The notes: generated by a model not told the origin, from the sequence alone. Numbered from the stretch's first letter, positions 26,894 to 36,398 are shown. The stretch: DNA of 64,000 bases from Enterococcus sp. DIV0212c (GCF_017377505.1 NZ_JAFREN010000010.1:66309-130308); one strand, 5' to 3'. Numbers and translations are program-made.

Positions 26894-28083
26894 TGGGATG
26901 CCTCCTGTTCAAATAATTCTTTGATTTGTTGTACATCTTTATCCCCACGGCCTGAAAGGCAAACAATAATTTGTTTATCTGGTCCAAGTTCTTTTGCAAC
27001 TTTGAGCGCATGACTAACGGCATGAGAACTTTCTAAAGCTGGGATGATCCCTTCTGTTTGACATAAAATTTTAAAAGCATCTAGCGCTTCTTGATCAGTT
27101 ACTGATTCATAACTTGCTCTTTGCGTTTCGTTTAAATGACAATGCTCTGGTCCAAGCCCTGGATAATCTAAGCCAGCTGAAATCGAGAAGGCTTCTAAAA
27201 TTTGGCCATCATCATCTTGTAATAGTTTCATCATTGCCCCATGAAGTACGCCTGTTTTCCCTTTGGTGATCGATGCCGCATGTGAGGTTGTATCTAATCC
27301 TAAGCCGGCTGCTTCAACACCAATCAACGCAACCTCATCATTGATAAAGGGATAAAAAATCCCCATGGCATTACTACCACCGCCCACACAAGCAACGATG
27401 GCATCAGGTAATTTGTTTTCTACCTCTAAAAATTGACGTCTCGCTTCAATTCCGATAATGCTTTGATAATCTCGAACGATTTCTGGAAATGGATGAGGAC
27501 CTAAAACCGATCCCATCACATAATGAGTATCTTCAACATTGGCCACCCAAAAACGCAACGCTTCATTGACTGCATCTTTTAATGTTTTACTTCCAGAAGT
27601 CACACTTTCAACTTTTGCTCCTAATAATTCCATCCGGAAAACATTCAGTGATTGACGTGCTACATCGACTGCTCCCATAAAAATCGTACATTCCATTCCA
27701 AACAAAGCCGCCACTGTAGCTGTTGCTACACCATGTTGCCCTGCACCTGTTTCAGCAACGACTTTTTTCTTACCCATTTTTTTCGCTAATAAAATTTGAC
27801 CGATCGTATTGTTGATTTTGTGGGCACCAGTGTGATTCAAATCTTCTCTTTTTAGGTAGATCTTAGCCCCACCAGCAAAATCTGTTAAACGTTCCGCAAA
27901 GTACAGTGGATTTTCCCGTCCAACGTATTGTTTTAAATAATAATTCAACTCCTTTTGAAATGCCTCATCCGTTTTTGACGCTTCATAAACTTCCTCTAAT
28001 TCTTTAACGGCATACATCAATGTTTCTGGGACGAATTGTCCACCAAAATCTCCGTAAAATCCTTGGTTTGGTTGATTATACAT
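26890..28083 (-). CDS. trpB: Tryptophan synthase beta chain
   Basis: The 397-residue PLP enzyme joins indole and serine. [15 protein letters not shown] contains the PLP lysine (HK, about residue 87-88), [12 protein letters not shown] (about 110) the substrate loop, and [12 protein letters not shown] (about 230) the glycine-rich phosphate grip. It starts after a 404-bp gap from trpF that is filled by hairpin repeats, which is unusual inside a trp operon. AAGGAGGAAA precedes the ATG. Confidence 0.97.
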   Translation of the reverse strand: MYNQPNQGFYGDFGGQFVPETLMYAVKELEEVYEASKTDEAFQKELNYYLKQYVGRENPLYFAERLTDFAGGAKIYLKREDLNHTGAHKINNTIGQILLAKKMGKKKVVAETGAGQHGVATATVAALFGMECTIFMGAVDVARQSLNVFRMELLGAKVESVTSGSKTLKDAVNEALRFWVANVEDTHYVMGSVLGPHPFPEIVRDYQSIIGIEARRQFLEVENKLPDAIVACVGGGSNAMGIFYPFINDEVALIGVEAAGLGLDTTSHAASITKGKTGVLHGAMMKLLQDDDGQILEAFSISAGLDYPGLGPEHCHLNETQRASYESVTDQEALDAFKILCQTEGIIPALESSHAVSHALKVAKELGPDKQIIVCLSGRGDKDVQQIKELFEQEASQ

Positions 28084-28096
28084 AATTTTCCTCCTT

Positions 28097-28461
28097 ATAA
28101 TTAAAGCTGAATGAGCCGCTTAACATCGATGAAAAATAGGAAAACATGAGGGTGGTGCTTTTTGCCACATTCAGGTTTTATCTTTTTTCCGAGATGTTGG
28201 CTCATGAAGCTAGATAGCATTAAAGCTGAACGGGCTCGTTTAGCCTTGACTGAAAAATAGGAAAATATGTTTGTGACGCTTTTTGTCACAGGCATATTTT
28301 ATCTTTTTTCCGAAAGGCTAGCCCGCGAAGCTAGATAACATTAAAGCTGAACGGGCTCGTTTAGGTTCGACAAGAAAATAGGAAAAATTGACTGTGACGC
28401 TTTTTGTCACTTTCCATTTTTATCTTTTTCTCGAGAACCTAGCCCGTGAAGCTAGATAGCA
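28097..28461 (-). repeat. Three tandem ~121-bp structured repeats between trpF and trpB
   Basis: Copies at about 28097-28219, 28220-28340 and 28341-28461, plus the first ~20 bp of a fourth. Each folds into one long hairpin: an outer 5-6 bp stem, a 6-7 bp stem, a long A/T stem interrupted by AATAGG opposite ATCTTT, and a GTGAC-type apical stem around CTTTTT. The stems differ in sequence between copies but stay paired: outer GAGCC or GGGC; second AACATC, TAGCCTT or TAGGTTC, each with its own complement. The ends (AAAGCTGA and GAAGCTAGAT) are constant. Confidence 0.85.
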
Positions 28462-28487
28462 TTAAAGCTGAACAGGCTAGCCCATAA

Positions 28488-29078
28488 CTAGGTCGCTTTC
28501 TTTAGAAAAGCAATGATTTTTTTGGGATCTTTTACTCCATTTGTTTCAACTCCGCTGGATACATCAACTGCATATGGGTTGAACTTTTGTTTAGCTAGTT
28601 GGACATTTTCTGGGGTTAGGCCGCCAGCGATAATGATTTTTTTATTTTTGATAGAGCTTGTATCTAATTGCTGCCAATCGAATACTTCACCATTGCCTCC
28701 GACAAATTGTTTGGGTGGGGCATCGAAGAGCAGAAATTCTGCGCTTGTTTCTTTAATGTATTTTTCTTGATCTACTCCGTTAACTGGAATTGCTCGAATT
28801 AGCGGAACAGTGTAGTTTTCTGTTGTCAAATCGCCATGGATTTGCACCATATCTAGTCCAGCTTGTTGGATGATTACCTCTACTTCTGATTGGATTGGTG
28901 AAACAAAGACCCCCACTTTTTTAACTTCTTTTGGTACATTTTTCGTGATTTCTTTGGCTTTTTCAGGGGTGATTTGACGTTTACTTTCTGCAAAGACAAA
29001 ACCAAGATAATCTGCACCATGCGCCACTGCTACGTCTACCTGCTCTTTAGTTTTCAATCCACAAATTTTCACTTTCAT
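28488..29078 (-). CDS. trpF: Phosphoribosylanthranilate isomerase
   Basis: The 196-residue TIM-barrel enzyme starts MKVKICGLKTKEQVDVA, with the catalytic Cys in KICGL. It has VHGDLTTE-like and FDAPPKQFVGGNGEVFDW (catalytic Asp), and ends with the phosphate loops IIAGGLTPENV and VDVSSGVETNGVKD. It overlaps the trpC stop by 4 bp. The structured repeats begin about 25 bp after its stop. Confidence 0.95.
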   Translation of the reverse strand: MKVKICGLKTKEQVDVAVAHGADYLGFVFAESKRQITPEKAKEITKNVPKEVKKVGVFVSPIQSEVEVIIQQAGLDMVQIHGDLTTENYTVPLIRAIPVNGVDQEKYIKETSAEFLLFDAPPKQFVGGNGEVFDWQQLDTSSIKNKKIIIAGGLTPENVQLAKQKFNPYAVDVSSGVETNGVKDPKKIIAFLKKAT

Positions 29079-29833
29079 CGCAAGACCTGCAATGCTTTGA
29101 CTTTATCTTTCGGATCATTTTCCCGCATCAATCCTTCTCCAACTAAAACAGCTTGATAGTTTTCTTTCACAAGAGCGACTTGTTCGCTCGTTGAAAAACC
29201 GGATTCACTGATATACACAGCATCTGTTTTTTGTTTTTCCCCCAACGTTTGGCTCACTCCAATCGAAACACCAAACGTTTTTAAATTTCGGTTATTTACA
29301 CCAATCAATTGTGCCGATAACACTTCAGCAATCCGCAGTTCCTCTTTATCATGAACTTCTACTAAAACTTCCAGACCCAATGCCGTTGCTTTTTGATATA
29401 GTTCTGCCAATTTTTGTTTGGACAAAGCTGATACGATCAGTAAAATAATCGTTGCTCCAGCATTTCTTGCACGAATTAGTTGTTTTTCATCAATGATAAA
29501 ATCTTTGCATAATACAGGAATGTTCACTTCTGATGTTACTTGCCTTAAATCTTCGATCGAACCTTTAAAGAAAACTTCATCTGTCAATACAGAAATTGCT
29601 GTGACGCCTGCTTGTTCATACGCTTTCGCTTGTTCGATCACGTTGACGGATAAATTGATTGCGCCTTTAGACGGAGACGCTCGTTTGACTTCTCCGATGA
29701 TATGCATTTTTTCAGGATAATCTTTGACTTGCTGATAAAATGAGTATGTTTCTCTTAGTGGCTGAACAGTTTCTAACGGCATGCCTTTCACTTCTTGTTT
29801 TTTTTCATTGATAATTTTTTCTAAAAAATCCAT
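29075..29833 (-). CDS. trpC: Indole-3-glycerol phosphate synthase
   Basis: The 252-residue TIM-barrel enzyme has the catalytic Lys in EVKRASPSKG (about residues 49-58), a second Lys in VLCKDFIIDE (about 107-116) and the phosphate-binding IGVNNRNLKTF (about 172-182) and SESGFST. It closes the indole ring. It is placed directly against trpD (no gap) and overlaps trpF, so translation is coupled. Confidence 0.96.
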   Translation of the reverse strand: MDFLEKIINEKKQEVKGMPLETVQPLRETYSFYQQVKDYPEKMHIIGEVKRASPSKGAINLSVNVIEQAKAYEQAGVTAISVLTDEVFFKGSIEDLRQVTSEVNIPVLCKDFIIDEKQLIRARNAGATIILLIVSALSKQKLAELYQKATALGLEVLVEVHDKEELRIAEVLSAQLIGVNNRNLKTFGVSIGVSQTLGEKQKTDAVYISESGFSTSEQVALVKENYQAVLVGEGLMRENDPKDKVKALQVLR

Positions 29834-30847
29834 TTAAGCAACCTCCTTTTGTACTTGGATCAGCTGTTGTAGTTTATCCAAAGCCGCACCGCTCGCCACA
29901 CAATCTTTCGCCAATACGATTCCTGCTTGCACAGTTGATACTTTTCCATTGCTGAAAAAACCTAGCCCTGCATTCAATAAAACTGTATCCAAATAGGGAC
30001 TTGCTTGATTTTTCAAAATCGACAACAGAATCTCAGTATTTTGCTCAGCTTTACCGCCACGAATTGCTTCTATCGGAAGTCGAGCAAAACCAAACTCTTC
30101 GGGTTCGATCGTATGCATCGTGATCAACCCTTTTTCCAACAAAGCAAAATGTGTCGTTCCAGCAAGAGAGGCTTCATCCAATCCGCCTGAACCATTGACC
30201 ACTACCGCCCGTTTGCGTCCTAATTCTCCTAATGTTTTCGCTGTTTCTTCCAGCAAGTCTCGGCGATAGGTTCCCATTAATTGTGAGTTCAAAAGTACTG
30301 GATTCGTTAACGGACCGATTAAATTTAGGATGGTTGGCGTCCCTAATTCTTTGCGAACTTTCATGACATATTTCATTTTGGGGTGCATATGAGGCGCAAA
30401 GAGAAAGGCCAATCCAACTTCATTCAATACTGTACTTAATTTATCTGGTGAAAGGGCAATATCTACACCTAAACATTCAAATATATCCGCACTGCCCGAT
30501 TTACTGGAAATACTGCGATTGCCATGTTTAGCCACAGTTACGCCCCCTGCTGCCAAAACGAAGGCTGCAGTTGTACTAATATTAAAGCTATTTGATTGAT
30601 CGCCACCGGTTCCACAATTATCCATGACATTTTCTTTTTGACAATCAATGGTCACTGCTTTTCGCTGGATTGTTTCAGCAATTCCCGCCATTTCTTCAGC
30701 CGTTTCTCCATTACATTTTAGTGCTGTTAAAAAAGCTGCGATTTGACTATCGGTTAGTTGGCCTTCAAAGATTTTTTCTGCTACTTGTTGTGCCTCTACA
30801 CGCGACAAATGTTCATTTCTAAAAACTTTCTCAAATAGATTTTTCAT
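29834..30847 (-). CDS. trpD: Anthranilate phosphoribosyltransferase
   Basis: The 337-residue enzyme attaches phosphoribosyl to anthranilate. DNCGTGGDQSNSFNISTTAA (about 81-100) is the PRPP loop, VAKHGNRSISSKSGSADI (about 109-126) the second conserved segment, and NPVLLNSQLMGTYRRDL the family's later motif. Its start overlaps the end of trpG by 17 bp; the ribosome site GGAGGAACAACG lies inside trpG. Confidence 0.96.
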   Translation of the reverse strand: MKNLFEKVFRNEHLSRVEAQQVAEKIFEGQLTDSQIAAFLTALKCNGETAEEMAGIAETIQRKAVTIDCQKENVMDNCGTGGDQSNSFNISTTAAFVLAAGGVTVAKHGNRSISSKSGSADIFECLGVDIALSPDKLSTVLNEVGLAFLFAPHMHPKMKYVMKVRKELGTPTILNLIGPLTNPVLLNSQLMGTYRRDLLEETAKTLGELGRKRAVVVNGSGGLDEASLAGTTHFALLEKGLITMHTIEPEEFGFARLPIEAIRGGKAEQNTEILLSILKNQASPYLDTVLLNAGLGFFSNGKVSTVQAGIVLAKDCVASGAALDKLQQLIQVQKEVA

Positions 30848-31424
30848 ATCGTTGTTCCTCCATTAGTTGGATAAAATTTTTAATGATTGCCTTACCGATT
30901 GGTGTTCCGATCGATTCCGGATGAAATTGAAGACCAAAAACGGGATAAGTTTGGTGTTCGATCGCCATTATTTCCTGATCGTCTGCCGCTGTTGCTGTGA
31001 CTATGAATTCTTTCGGTAGTGTTTTTCGATCAATTACTAGTGAGTGATACCGCATAACTAAACCTTCATCGACGCTTCCTTTAAAAAGTCGGCTGACTTT
31101 CTCTGTTGTAATAGTGGATTGTTTACCATGACGAATTTCTTTGGCTGTTATCACTTTAGCGCCAAATACCTCACCGATTGTTTGATGTCCTAAACAAATA
31201 CCTAATAATGGTTTCTGTTGGTAAAATTGCTGGATCACTTCTTTTACAGAGCCTGTTTCTGCTGGCGTTCCAGGACCCGGAGAAATCACGATTGCATCCG
31301 CTTGTTCTGCTAAATGAAAAATATCATCTGAATCATTTCGAGCGATTACTACATCGTGACCTGTCCCAATCATTTGAGCAAGATTATGTGTAAACGAATC
31401 ATAATTATCGATCAGTAAAATCAT
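30831..31424 (-). CDS. trpG: Anthranilate synthase component II (glutamine amidotransferase)
   Basis: The 197-residue class I amidotransferase supplies ammonia to TrpE. The nucleophile Cys is in GICLGHQTIGE (about residues 75-85), with the oxyanion region ISPGPGTPAETG, and His/Glu in LQFHPESIGT (about 170-179). It overlaps trpE by 4 bp and trpD by 17 bp. In some species this subunit also serves folate synthesis; no pab genes lie nearby. Confidence 0.95.
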   Translation of the reverse strand: MILLIDNYDSFTHNLAQMIGTGHDVVIARNDSDDIFHLAEQADAIVISPGPGTPAETGSVKEVIQQFYQQKPLLGICLGHQTIGEVFGAKVITAKEIRHGKQSTITTEKVSRLFKGSVDEGLVMRYHSLVIDRKTLPKEFIVTATAADDQEIMAIEHQTYPVFGLQFHPESIGTPIGKAIIKNFIQLMEEQRYEKSI

Positions 31425-32785
31425 TTTCCCACCTCCAAAAGTGCTTTGGCTTTTTGTAGTGTTTCTTCATATTCTTTCGTAGGATCAGAATCATAAACAA
31501 TACCCGCTCCTGCTTGTACGTAGACTTTATTTTTATGGATGACCATTGTTCTTATCGCAATGGCAAAATCGGCTTGATCATTTTTAGATAGATAACCGAC
31601 AGCACCTGCGTAGATATTCCGTTTTACAGGTTCAATTTCGTAAATACGTTGCATCGCTCGGATTTTTGGCGCACCGCTCACTGTTCCAGCAGGTAGTGTT
31701 GCCTTTAACGCATCCATCGCGGTCAATCCTTTTTTTAGTTTTCCTGTCACAACTGAAACTAAATGCATTACAAAGCGATACTTTTCAACAATCATATAAA
31801 CAGGGACGTCAACTGAGCCCACTTCACTAACTTTTCCTATATCATTTCGGCCTAAATCAATCAACATTAAATGCTCTGCACGTTCTTTTTCATCTGTGAG
31901 TAGCTCTTGTTCTAAAAACAAATCTTGTTCCACCGTTTGCCCTCGTTTACGTGTTCCTGCAATTGGATTTGTTGTTACGATTCGGTTTTTGACACTGACT
32001 AGACTTTCTGGAGATGATCCGATCACGTATGTTTCGCCAAAATCTAGAAAATACAGATAAGTTGATGGATTAGTGACCCTTAATCTGCGGTAATAATCGA
32101 AAGGTTCTTCTTCAAAATCAGCTGTTAAACGTTGTGAGGGAACCATTTGGAACATGTCTCCTTGCTTGATATAATCTTTTACTGTCGTAACTACTTGTTC
32201 AAAGCTTTCTTTGGTAAAGTTGCTTTGATAAGCCAATTTTTTTAGCTGAATTTCTTTTTTTTCTTCTTCGTTTGGTGTTTGTAATTCATTTACTTTCTGT
32301 CTGATTGCTTCATTTAAAGCTTCTTCGCTTCGTTTTGAGTAAGTGTCTGCCTCGACCAAAAAGATTTTTTCACCGACATGATCGAAAATCAAATAAGAAT
32401 CGAATAGATAAAAGTGGATATCAGGAACATTTAATTCATCAAATGGCAGCTTGCCTAAATCTTCATAGCAGGCAATCACATCATAACCGACATAACCGAT
32501 TGCACCACCTTGGAAAGGAAGTTCTTTTATAAGTTCTTCTCTCTTCAATACCTGTTTTTCGATTTCTTTTAATGGATCTTTTACCATATTCGTTTGCCCA
32601 TCTATCGTGAGTTTTTGACCCAAGCAAGTAATTTCGGAAACAGCATCCCAAGCAATGATTGAATAACGTCCTTTGCTTTTATCTCTAGGAATGCTTTCTA
32701 AAAGGCATTTGTTTGTTCCTTGAATTCTTAAAAATGCGGATATCGCCGTTAGATAATCTGCTTGGATTTCCTTGATTAATTGCAT
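31421..32785 (-). CDS. trpE: Anthranilate synthase component I
   Basis: The 454-residue chorismate-binding enzyme is the first gene of the operon. The N-terminal LLESIPRDKSKGRYSIIAWD block resembles the tryptophan feedback site (LLES). The catalytic part has GDMFQMVPSQR, PSTYLYFLDFG, SSPESLV, NPIAGTRKRG, DLGRNDIG and the AGAGIVYDSDPTKEYEE ending. Enzyme-level inhibition by tryptophan plus T-box control of the mRNA is expected. The start follows an AAGAGGAAA site. Confidence 0.96.
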   Translation of the reverse strand: MQLIKEIQADYLTAISAFLRIQGTNKCLLESIPRDKSKGRYSIIAWDAVSEITCLGQKLTIDGQTNMVKDPLKEIEKQVLKREELIKELPFQGGAIGYVGYDVIACYEDLGKLPFDELNVPDIHFYLFDSYLIFDHVGEKIFLVEADTYSKRSEEALNEAIRQKVNELQTPNEEEKKEIQLKKLAYQSNFTKESFEQVVTTVKDYIKQGDMFQMVPSQRLTADFEEEPFDYYRRLRVTNPSTYLYFLDFGETYVIGSSPESLVSVKNRIVTTNPIAGTRKRGQTVEQDLFLEQELLTDEKERAEHLMLIDLGRNDIGKVSEVGSVDVPVYMIVEKYRFVMHLVSVVTGKLKKGLTAMDALKATLPAGTVSGAPKIRAMQRIYEIEPVKRNIYAGAVGYLSKNDQADFAIAIRTMVIHKNKVYVQAGAGIVYDSDPTKEYEETLQKAKALLEVGK

Positions 32786-32835
32786 GTGATTTCCTCTTTT
32801 CTAGTTTTTTTGTTTAAGAGTCTGATAGAATATGT

Positions 32836-32922
32836 GATTCTCTAGTAATGAAACTTCTCTCGCTTTGCTCGCCAAGTACTGTTCATCATCTACTCTGGCA
32901 TAACCAGTCGTAGTGATTCACA
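32836..32922 (-). repeat. Copy of a dispersed T-box-associated repeat before trpE
   Basis: About 85 bp between the second T-box terminator and trpE closely match the units at 36479-36822. Shared pieces include CGCCAAGTA, TGTTCATCATCTACTCTGGC and TCGTAGTGATTCAC. The same position relative to a T-box terminator is kept at both places. Confidence 0.8.
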
Positions 32923-32929
32923 GCAAAAA

Positions 32930-33148
32930 GCCCTCACAAAACAGACCTCGATCTGTTTTGTGAGGGCGAATAATAGTATCCACGGTACCACCTCAATGAA
33001 AAAAATTCTTTATCGTAACCTTGGAATCGCTGTTCACCATTGATCATTTGGGATCAGAGTGTTTGGTGATTCCTAGTATAGTTACTTCTCTCTCCTTAAC
33101 ACAGCTTTTATTGTAAACCACTTTTTTTCACGCTTTACAATAAAATAA
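32930..33148 (-). promoter_or_regulatory. Second (trpE-proximal) T-box element
   Basis: The T-box core GGTGGTACCGTGG (32980-32992) precedes a 16-bp terminator stem (GCCCTCACAAAACAGA and complement, 32930-32967). Stem I is much reduced: GTAAC, GGAATC and ACCA pair with their partners, but no AGTA/GAA loop with a clear specifier codon is visible. It could act as a backup antiterminator, or be a decayed copy of the first. Confidence 0.8.
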
Positions 33149-33406
33149 GCCCTCAAACCACACAAAATCTGTGGTTTGAGGGCGAAAAATTCACGGTGCC
33201 ACCTCAAGTTTGAAAGAAATTCTTTCCTCTTATCAGTCGTCTATCAACGACCTTACTCTATAACGGGAGTTCCCGAAAATGCCTACTAAGATTCAACATT
33301 TCGCTCGAAAGTCCATTCACAACCCATCCCTTACTGATTCGCAGTCCCATCAGCTCTCTGAAAAGTTCCAGTGTTGTTACTCCTCTTTCTCAAAGCTTTG
33401 CTATTG
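33149..33406 (-). promoter_or_regulatory. First T-box riboswitch of the trp operon (tryptophan specifier)
   Basis: Stem I shows AGTA on the 5' side and GAA followed by UGG (33313-33318 on the plus strand) on the 3' side, matching tryptophan. The antiterminator has GAGGTGGCACCGTGA (33191-33205), and the terminator is a 14-bp stem with GCCCTCAAACCACA at 33149-33183. Uncharged tRNA-Trp would favour read-through into the second T-box and trpE. Confidence 0.88.
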
Positions 33407-33412
33407 AGGACA

Positions 33413-33441
33413 ATCATATTAGAAAACTCTAATCTTGTCAA
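33413..33441 (-). promoter_or_regulatory. Promoter of the trp operon
   Basis: TTGACA, a 17-bp spacer and TATGAT on the minus strand, immediately upstream of the first T-box. It begins only about 32 bp after the pepT stop. Confidence 0.85.
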
Positions 33442-33472
33442 CTATTTTTCATTTAAAAATTGACTTTTTCTA

Positions 33473-34708
33473 TTAAACTCTTGATTTACTCGTATTTTCT
33501 TTAATGATTTCTACGATTGTTTTTGCAGCTAATTCCATTGACTCTAATGTAATAAACTCATATTGCCCATGGAAATTTTCTCCACCTGTAAACAAATTAG
33601 GTGTTGGGATTCCCATAAACGAGATTTTCGATCCATCTGTTCCACCACGAAAGGGTTGGATATCTGGTTTGATTCCTAGATTTTTCATTGCTTTAACAGC
33701 AAGTTCTACAGGCGTCATATCTTTTTCGATGATCTCTTTCATATTATAATACTGATCTAGAAAATCAATCCTGATCCGTTCTTTGTCGAATGATTTATTT
33801 AATTCACTGACGATATCCACAAGCTGTTGTTTTCTTTGTTGGAAAAGGTTCTTGTCATGATCCCGAATGATATACGTCAACTCAGCATGGTCTAAGCTTC
33901 CAACAAATTTTGTCAGTAAATAAAATCCTTCATGTCCACGTGTTTTTTCCGGAACCTCTGCTTGTGGTAATTGAGCATCTATTTTCTCACCCAATTTGAT
34001 TGCATTGACCATCGTGCCATAGGCTGTTCCCGGATGGACACTTGTCCCTTCGATCGTGATCACAGCTTGTGCCGCATTAAACGTTTCATATTCAAAGCAA
34101 CCGACTCTGCCACTATCGATTGTATACGCAAATTTCGCTGGAAAATTCGCTGCATCAAACCGATCTGCGCCACGTCCAATTTCTTCGTCAGGTCCAAAAG
34201 CAAGCAAGACTTTGCCATGAGGAATTTCAGGATGAGCCAACAAATATTCAACCGCATCTAAAATCTCAACAATTCCAGCTTTATCATCAGCACCTAATAA
34301 GGTGGTTCCATCTGTGGTGATCAGCGTTTGACCAACATAGTCTTTCAAGTTAGGAAATTCTTCTGTCTCCATGATAATTCCAAGTTTTTCATTCAGCACA
34401 ACATCTTGACCATCATAATTTGAAAAAATAGTTGGTTGAATGTTCTCAGCGTTATAATCGGCTGTATCTAAATGAGCAATAAATCCAATCGTCGGTACAT
34501 CCTCCTCAGTTGTTGCAGGTAAAACAGCTGTTAAAAAACCATTTTTTTCATTGTAGTGAATGTCAGAAAGTCCGATTTTAGCTAATTCTTCTTCTATGAT
34601 TCGTGCAAAATCCACTTGTCCTTGCGTTGTTGGAACTGTCTGACTAGCTGCATCAGAGCGTGTATTGACTTTGACATAACGGATAAATCGTTCTAATAAT
34701 TGAGACAT
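33473..34708 (-). CDS. pepT: Tripeptidase T (M20B zinc peptidase)
   Basis: The 411-residue aminotripeptidase has the M20 metal ligands: IGFIAHLDTADYNA (about residues 74-87, His and Asp), LGADDKAGIVEI (bridging Asp), FGPDEEIGRGAD (catalytic Glu and metal Glu, about 172-183), TIDSGRVG (Asp) and a C-terminal His in GENFHGQYE. It starts 43 bp after the peptide-binding protein gene with no terminator between, so both seem to be one operon under the T-box upstream. It releases amino acids from imported tripeptides in the cytoplasm. Confidence 0.93.
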   Translation of the reverse strand: MSQLLERFIRYVKVNTRSDAASQTVPTTQGQVDFARIIEEELAKIGLSDIHYNEKNGFLTAVLPATTEEDVPTIGFIAHLDTADYNAENIQPTIFSNYDGQDVVLNEKLGIIMETEEFPNLKDYVGQTLITTDGTTLLGADDKAGIVEILDAVEYLLAHPEIPHGKVLLAFGPDEEIGRGADRFDAANFPAKFAYTIDSGRVGCFEYETFNAAQAVITIEGTSVHPGTAYGTMVNAIKLGEKIDAQLPQAEVPEKTRGHEGFYLLTKFVGSLDHAELTYIIRDHDKNLFQQRKQQLVDIVSELNKSFDKERIRIDFLDQYYNMKEIIEKDMTPVELAVKAMKNLGIKPDIQPFRGGTDGSKISFMGIPTPNLFTGGENFHGQYEFITLESMELAAKTIVEIIKENTSKSRV

Positions 34709-34751
34709 TGTGTACCTCCTCAGTTCAAATATGCCACCTACAAAGCGTTTT

Positions 34752-36398
34752 CTATTCTTCTAAATAAGCCGTTCTTAGATTGAAATAATCACCATACAAG
34801 TGATAACTGATTCCTTTGATTTTCGGATTAATCAAGTAGTTAGACGCACTTTGATAAAGCGGCACTTGGGCAGCATCTTGATCCAATAAAATATCTTCGG
34901 CTTTTTTATAGTCATCAAACTGTTTATTTGGTGTATTTGCATTAACTGTACGTGCATCTGTAATCAACTTATCATAGTCAACATTTTTGTATGAACCATA
35001 GTTATACGCAGATTCTCCAGCATATAAGTTAAAATAAGAATCTAAATCACTACTACCAGCAATCCAGCCAGACAATGACAGTTCATAGTTTTTATCTTTA
35101 CGTGTTTGTAAGACATTGTTTTTTGGTTGCGCATTGATAGTAATTTCTAGGCCTTTTAAGTTTTCTTGCAATTGACTTTGCACATATTCAGAGATTTTCT
35201 TCCCATTATCGTCATCAGAAACTAAAAGGGATAGCTTGATTTTATCACCTAGATCCGCTTTAGCCTTTTCCCATTCAGCTTGGGCCTTTTTCACATCGTA
35301 TACTGAATGATCACCACTGAATTTTCTGAAATCCTCAGAAGTTTCGGGATTTTTATAGAGCCCACTTGGAATCAAACCGTTCAATGGTTTTGAGCCATCG
35401 TTAAGTACACTTTTTGTTAAGGCATCTTTGTCGATTGATTGAGCGATTGCTTTTCGTAAATGACTATTCGCAAGAGCTGTCCCTTCTTTTTTATTGAAAT
35501 CCAAATAATTATTTGCTACATCTGAATGCGTTACGTAACCTGCATCGTCGCTGTATTGTTGAACGTATTGACCGCTGATTCGAGTCAAATCTAATTCATT
35601 TGATTGATATAAATTGATTCCTGTATTCTCTTCTTTAATTGTATTCACTTTGACTTCTTCTAATTTCACTTTATCAGCATCATAATATTCAGGATTTTGT
35701 TTTAATGTCCATGTATCAGATGAAGCATCCCAATCCGTTAAGATAAATGGTCCGCTGTATATTAAATGGTCACTATCTGCAGCATACTCTTTTCCTTGTT
35801 TCTCAACATAAGCCTGATTTTGCGGTGCTAACCAACCGATTGAAACAACTGCTAAAAAGGATGGTTGCGCCTGTTCTAATGTGACTTCAAATTCTTTATC
35901 ACTTGGTGCTGAAAGCCCAATTTCGTCAACCGATTTCTCCCCATTGCGGATTGCTTTGCTGTTTTTCACGTTGTCTAGCAAATAAGCATTTGGACCGATT
36001 GTTGCAGGTGTTACTAGTTTTTTCCAAGAATAAAGGAAATCCTGTGCGGTGATCGGTTCGCCATTGCTCCATTTTATATTATCTTTCAATGTAAATTTAT
36101 ACGTTAAACCATCTTCGCTGATATTGACTTTTTCTGCCAATCCTGGAATCGGCGTACTATCATCATCAAAACGATACAGACCTTCAAAAAGATGTTGAAC
36201 GATCGTAAAAGTGTTTTTATCCATTGTTTGTGTTGTATCTAATGTTGAAAGTGGTGCGGGTGAACTGATTTCGATTTTTTGACTTGCTGCGATTGTCCCG
36301 TCTTCGCTTTTAGTCGTTTCTTTTTTGTCGTTGCCCCCGCATGCTGTTAGTAATAATCCCGTTAATACTGCACTTACGACTAATAATTTTTTCTTCAT
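34752..36398 (-). CDS. Oligopeptide ABC transporter substrate-binding lipoprotein (OppA family)
   Basis: The 548-residue lipoprotein has a signal peptide with the lipobox LLTACGG (Cys at about residue 20). The SBP family 5 pattern follows: VQHLFEGLYRFDDDSTPIPGLAEKVNISEDGLTYKFTLKDNIKWSNGEPITAQDFLYSWK near residues 68-128. No permease or ATPase gene is adjacent, so it must work with an Opp transporter encoded elsewhere, as do several enterococcal paralogues such as pheromone-binding PrgZ/TraC. The Met-type T-box upstream and pepT downstream suggest nutritional uptake of peptides rather than signalling. Confidence 0.9.
   Translation of the reverse strand: MKKKLLVVSAVLTGLLLTACGGNDKKETTKSEDGTIAASQKIEISSPAPLSTLDTTQTMDKNTFTIVQHLFEGLYRFDDDSTPIPGLAEKVNISEDGLTYKFTLKDNIKWSNGEPITAQDFLYSWKKLVTPATIGPNAYLLDNVKNSKAIRNGEKSVDEIGLSAPSDKEFEVTLEQAQPSFLAVVSIGWLAPQNQAYVEKQGKEYAADSDHLIYSGPFILTDWDASSDTWTLKQNPEYYDADKVKLEEVKVNTIKEENTGINLYQSNELDLTRISGQYVQQYSDDAGYVTHSDVANNYLDFNKKEGTALANSHLRKAIAQSIDKDALTKSVLNDGSKPLNGLIPSGLYKNPETSEDFRKFSGDHSVYDVKKAQAEWEKAKADLGDKIKLSLLVSDDDNGKKISEYVQSQLQENLKGLEITINAQPKNNVLQTRKDKNYELSLSGWIAGSSDLDSYFNLYAGESAYNYGSYKNVDYDKLITDARTVNANTPNKQFDDYKKAEDILLDQDAAQVPLYQSASNYLINPKIKGISYHLYGDYFNLRTAYLEE

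Noticed and set aside
28101..28295. 64-codon minus-strand frame in the trpF-trpB gap
   Set aside because: It lies wholly inside the structured repeats, has no ribosome site and its sequence follows the hairpin arms.
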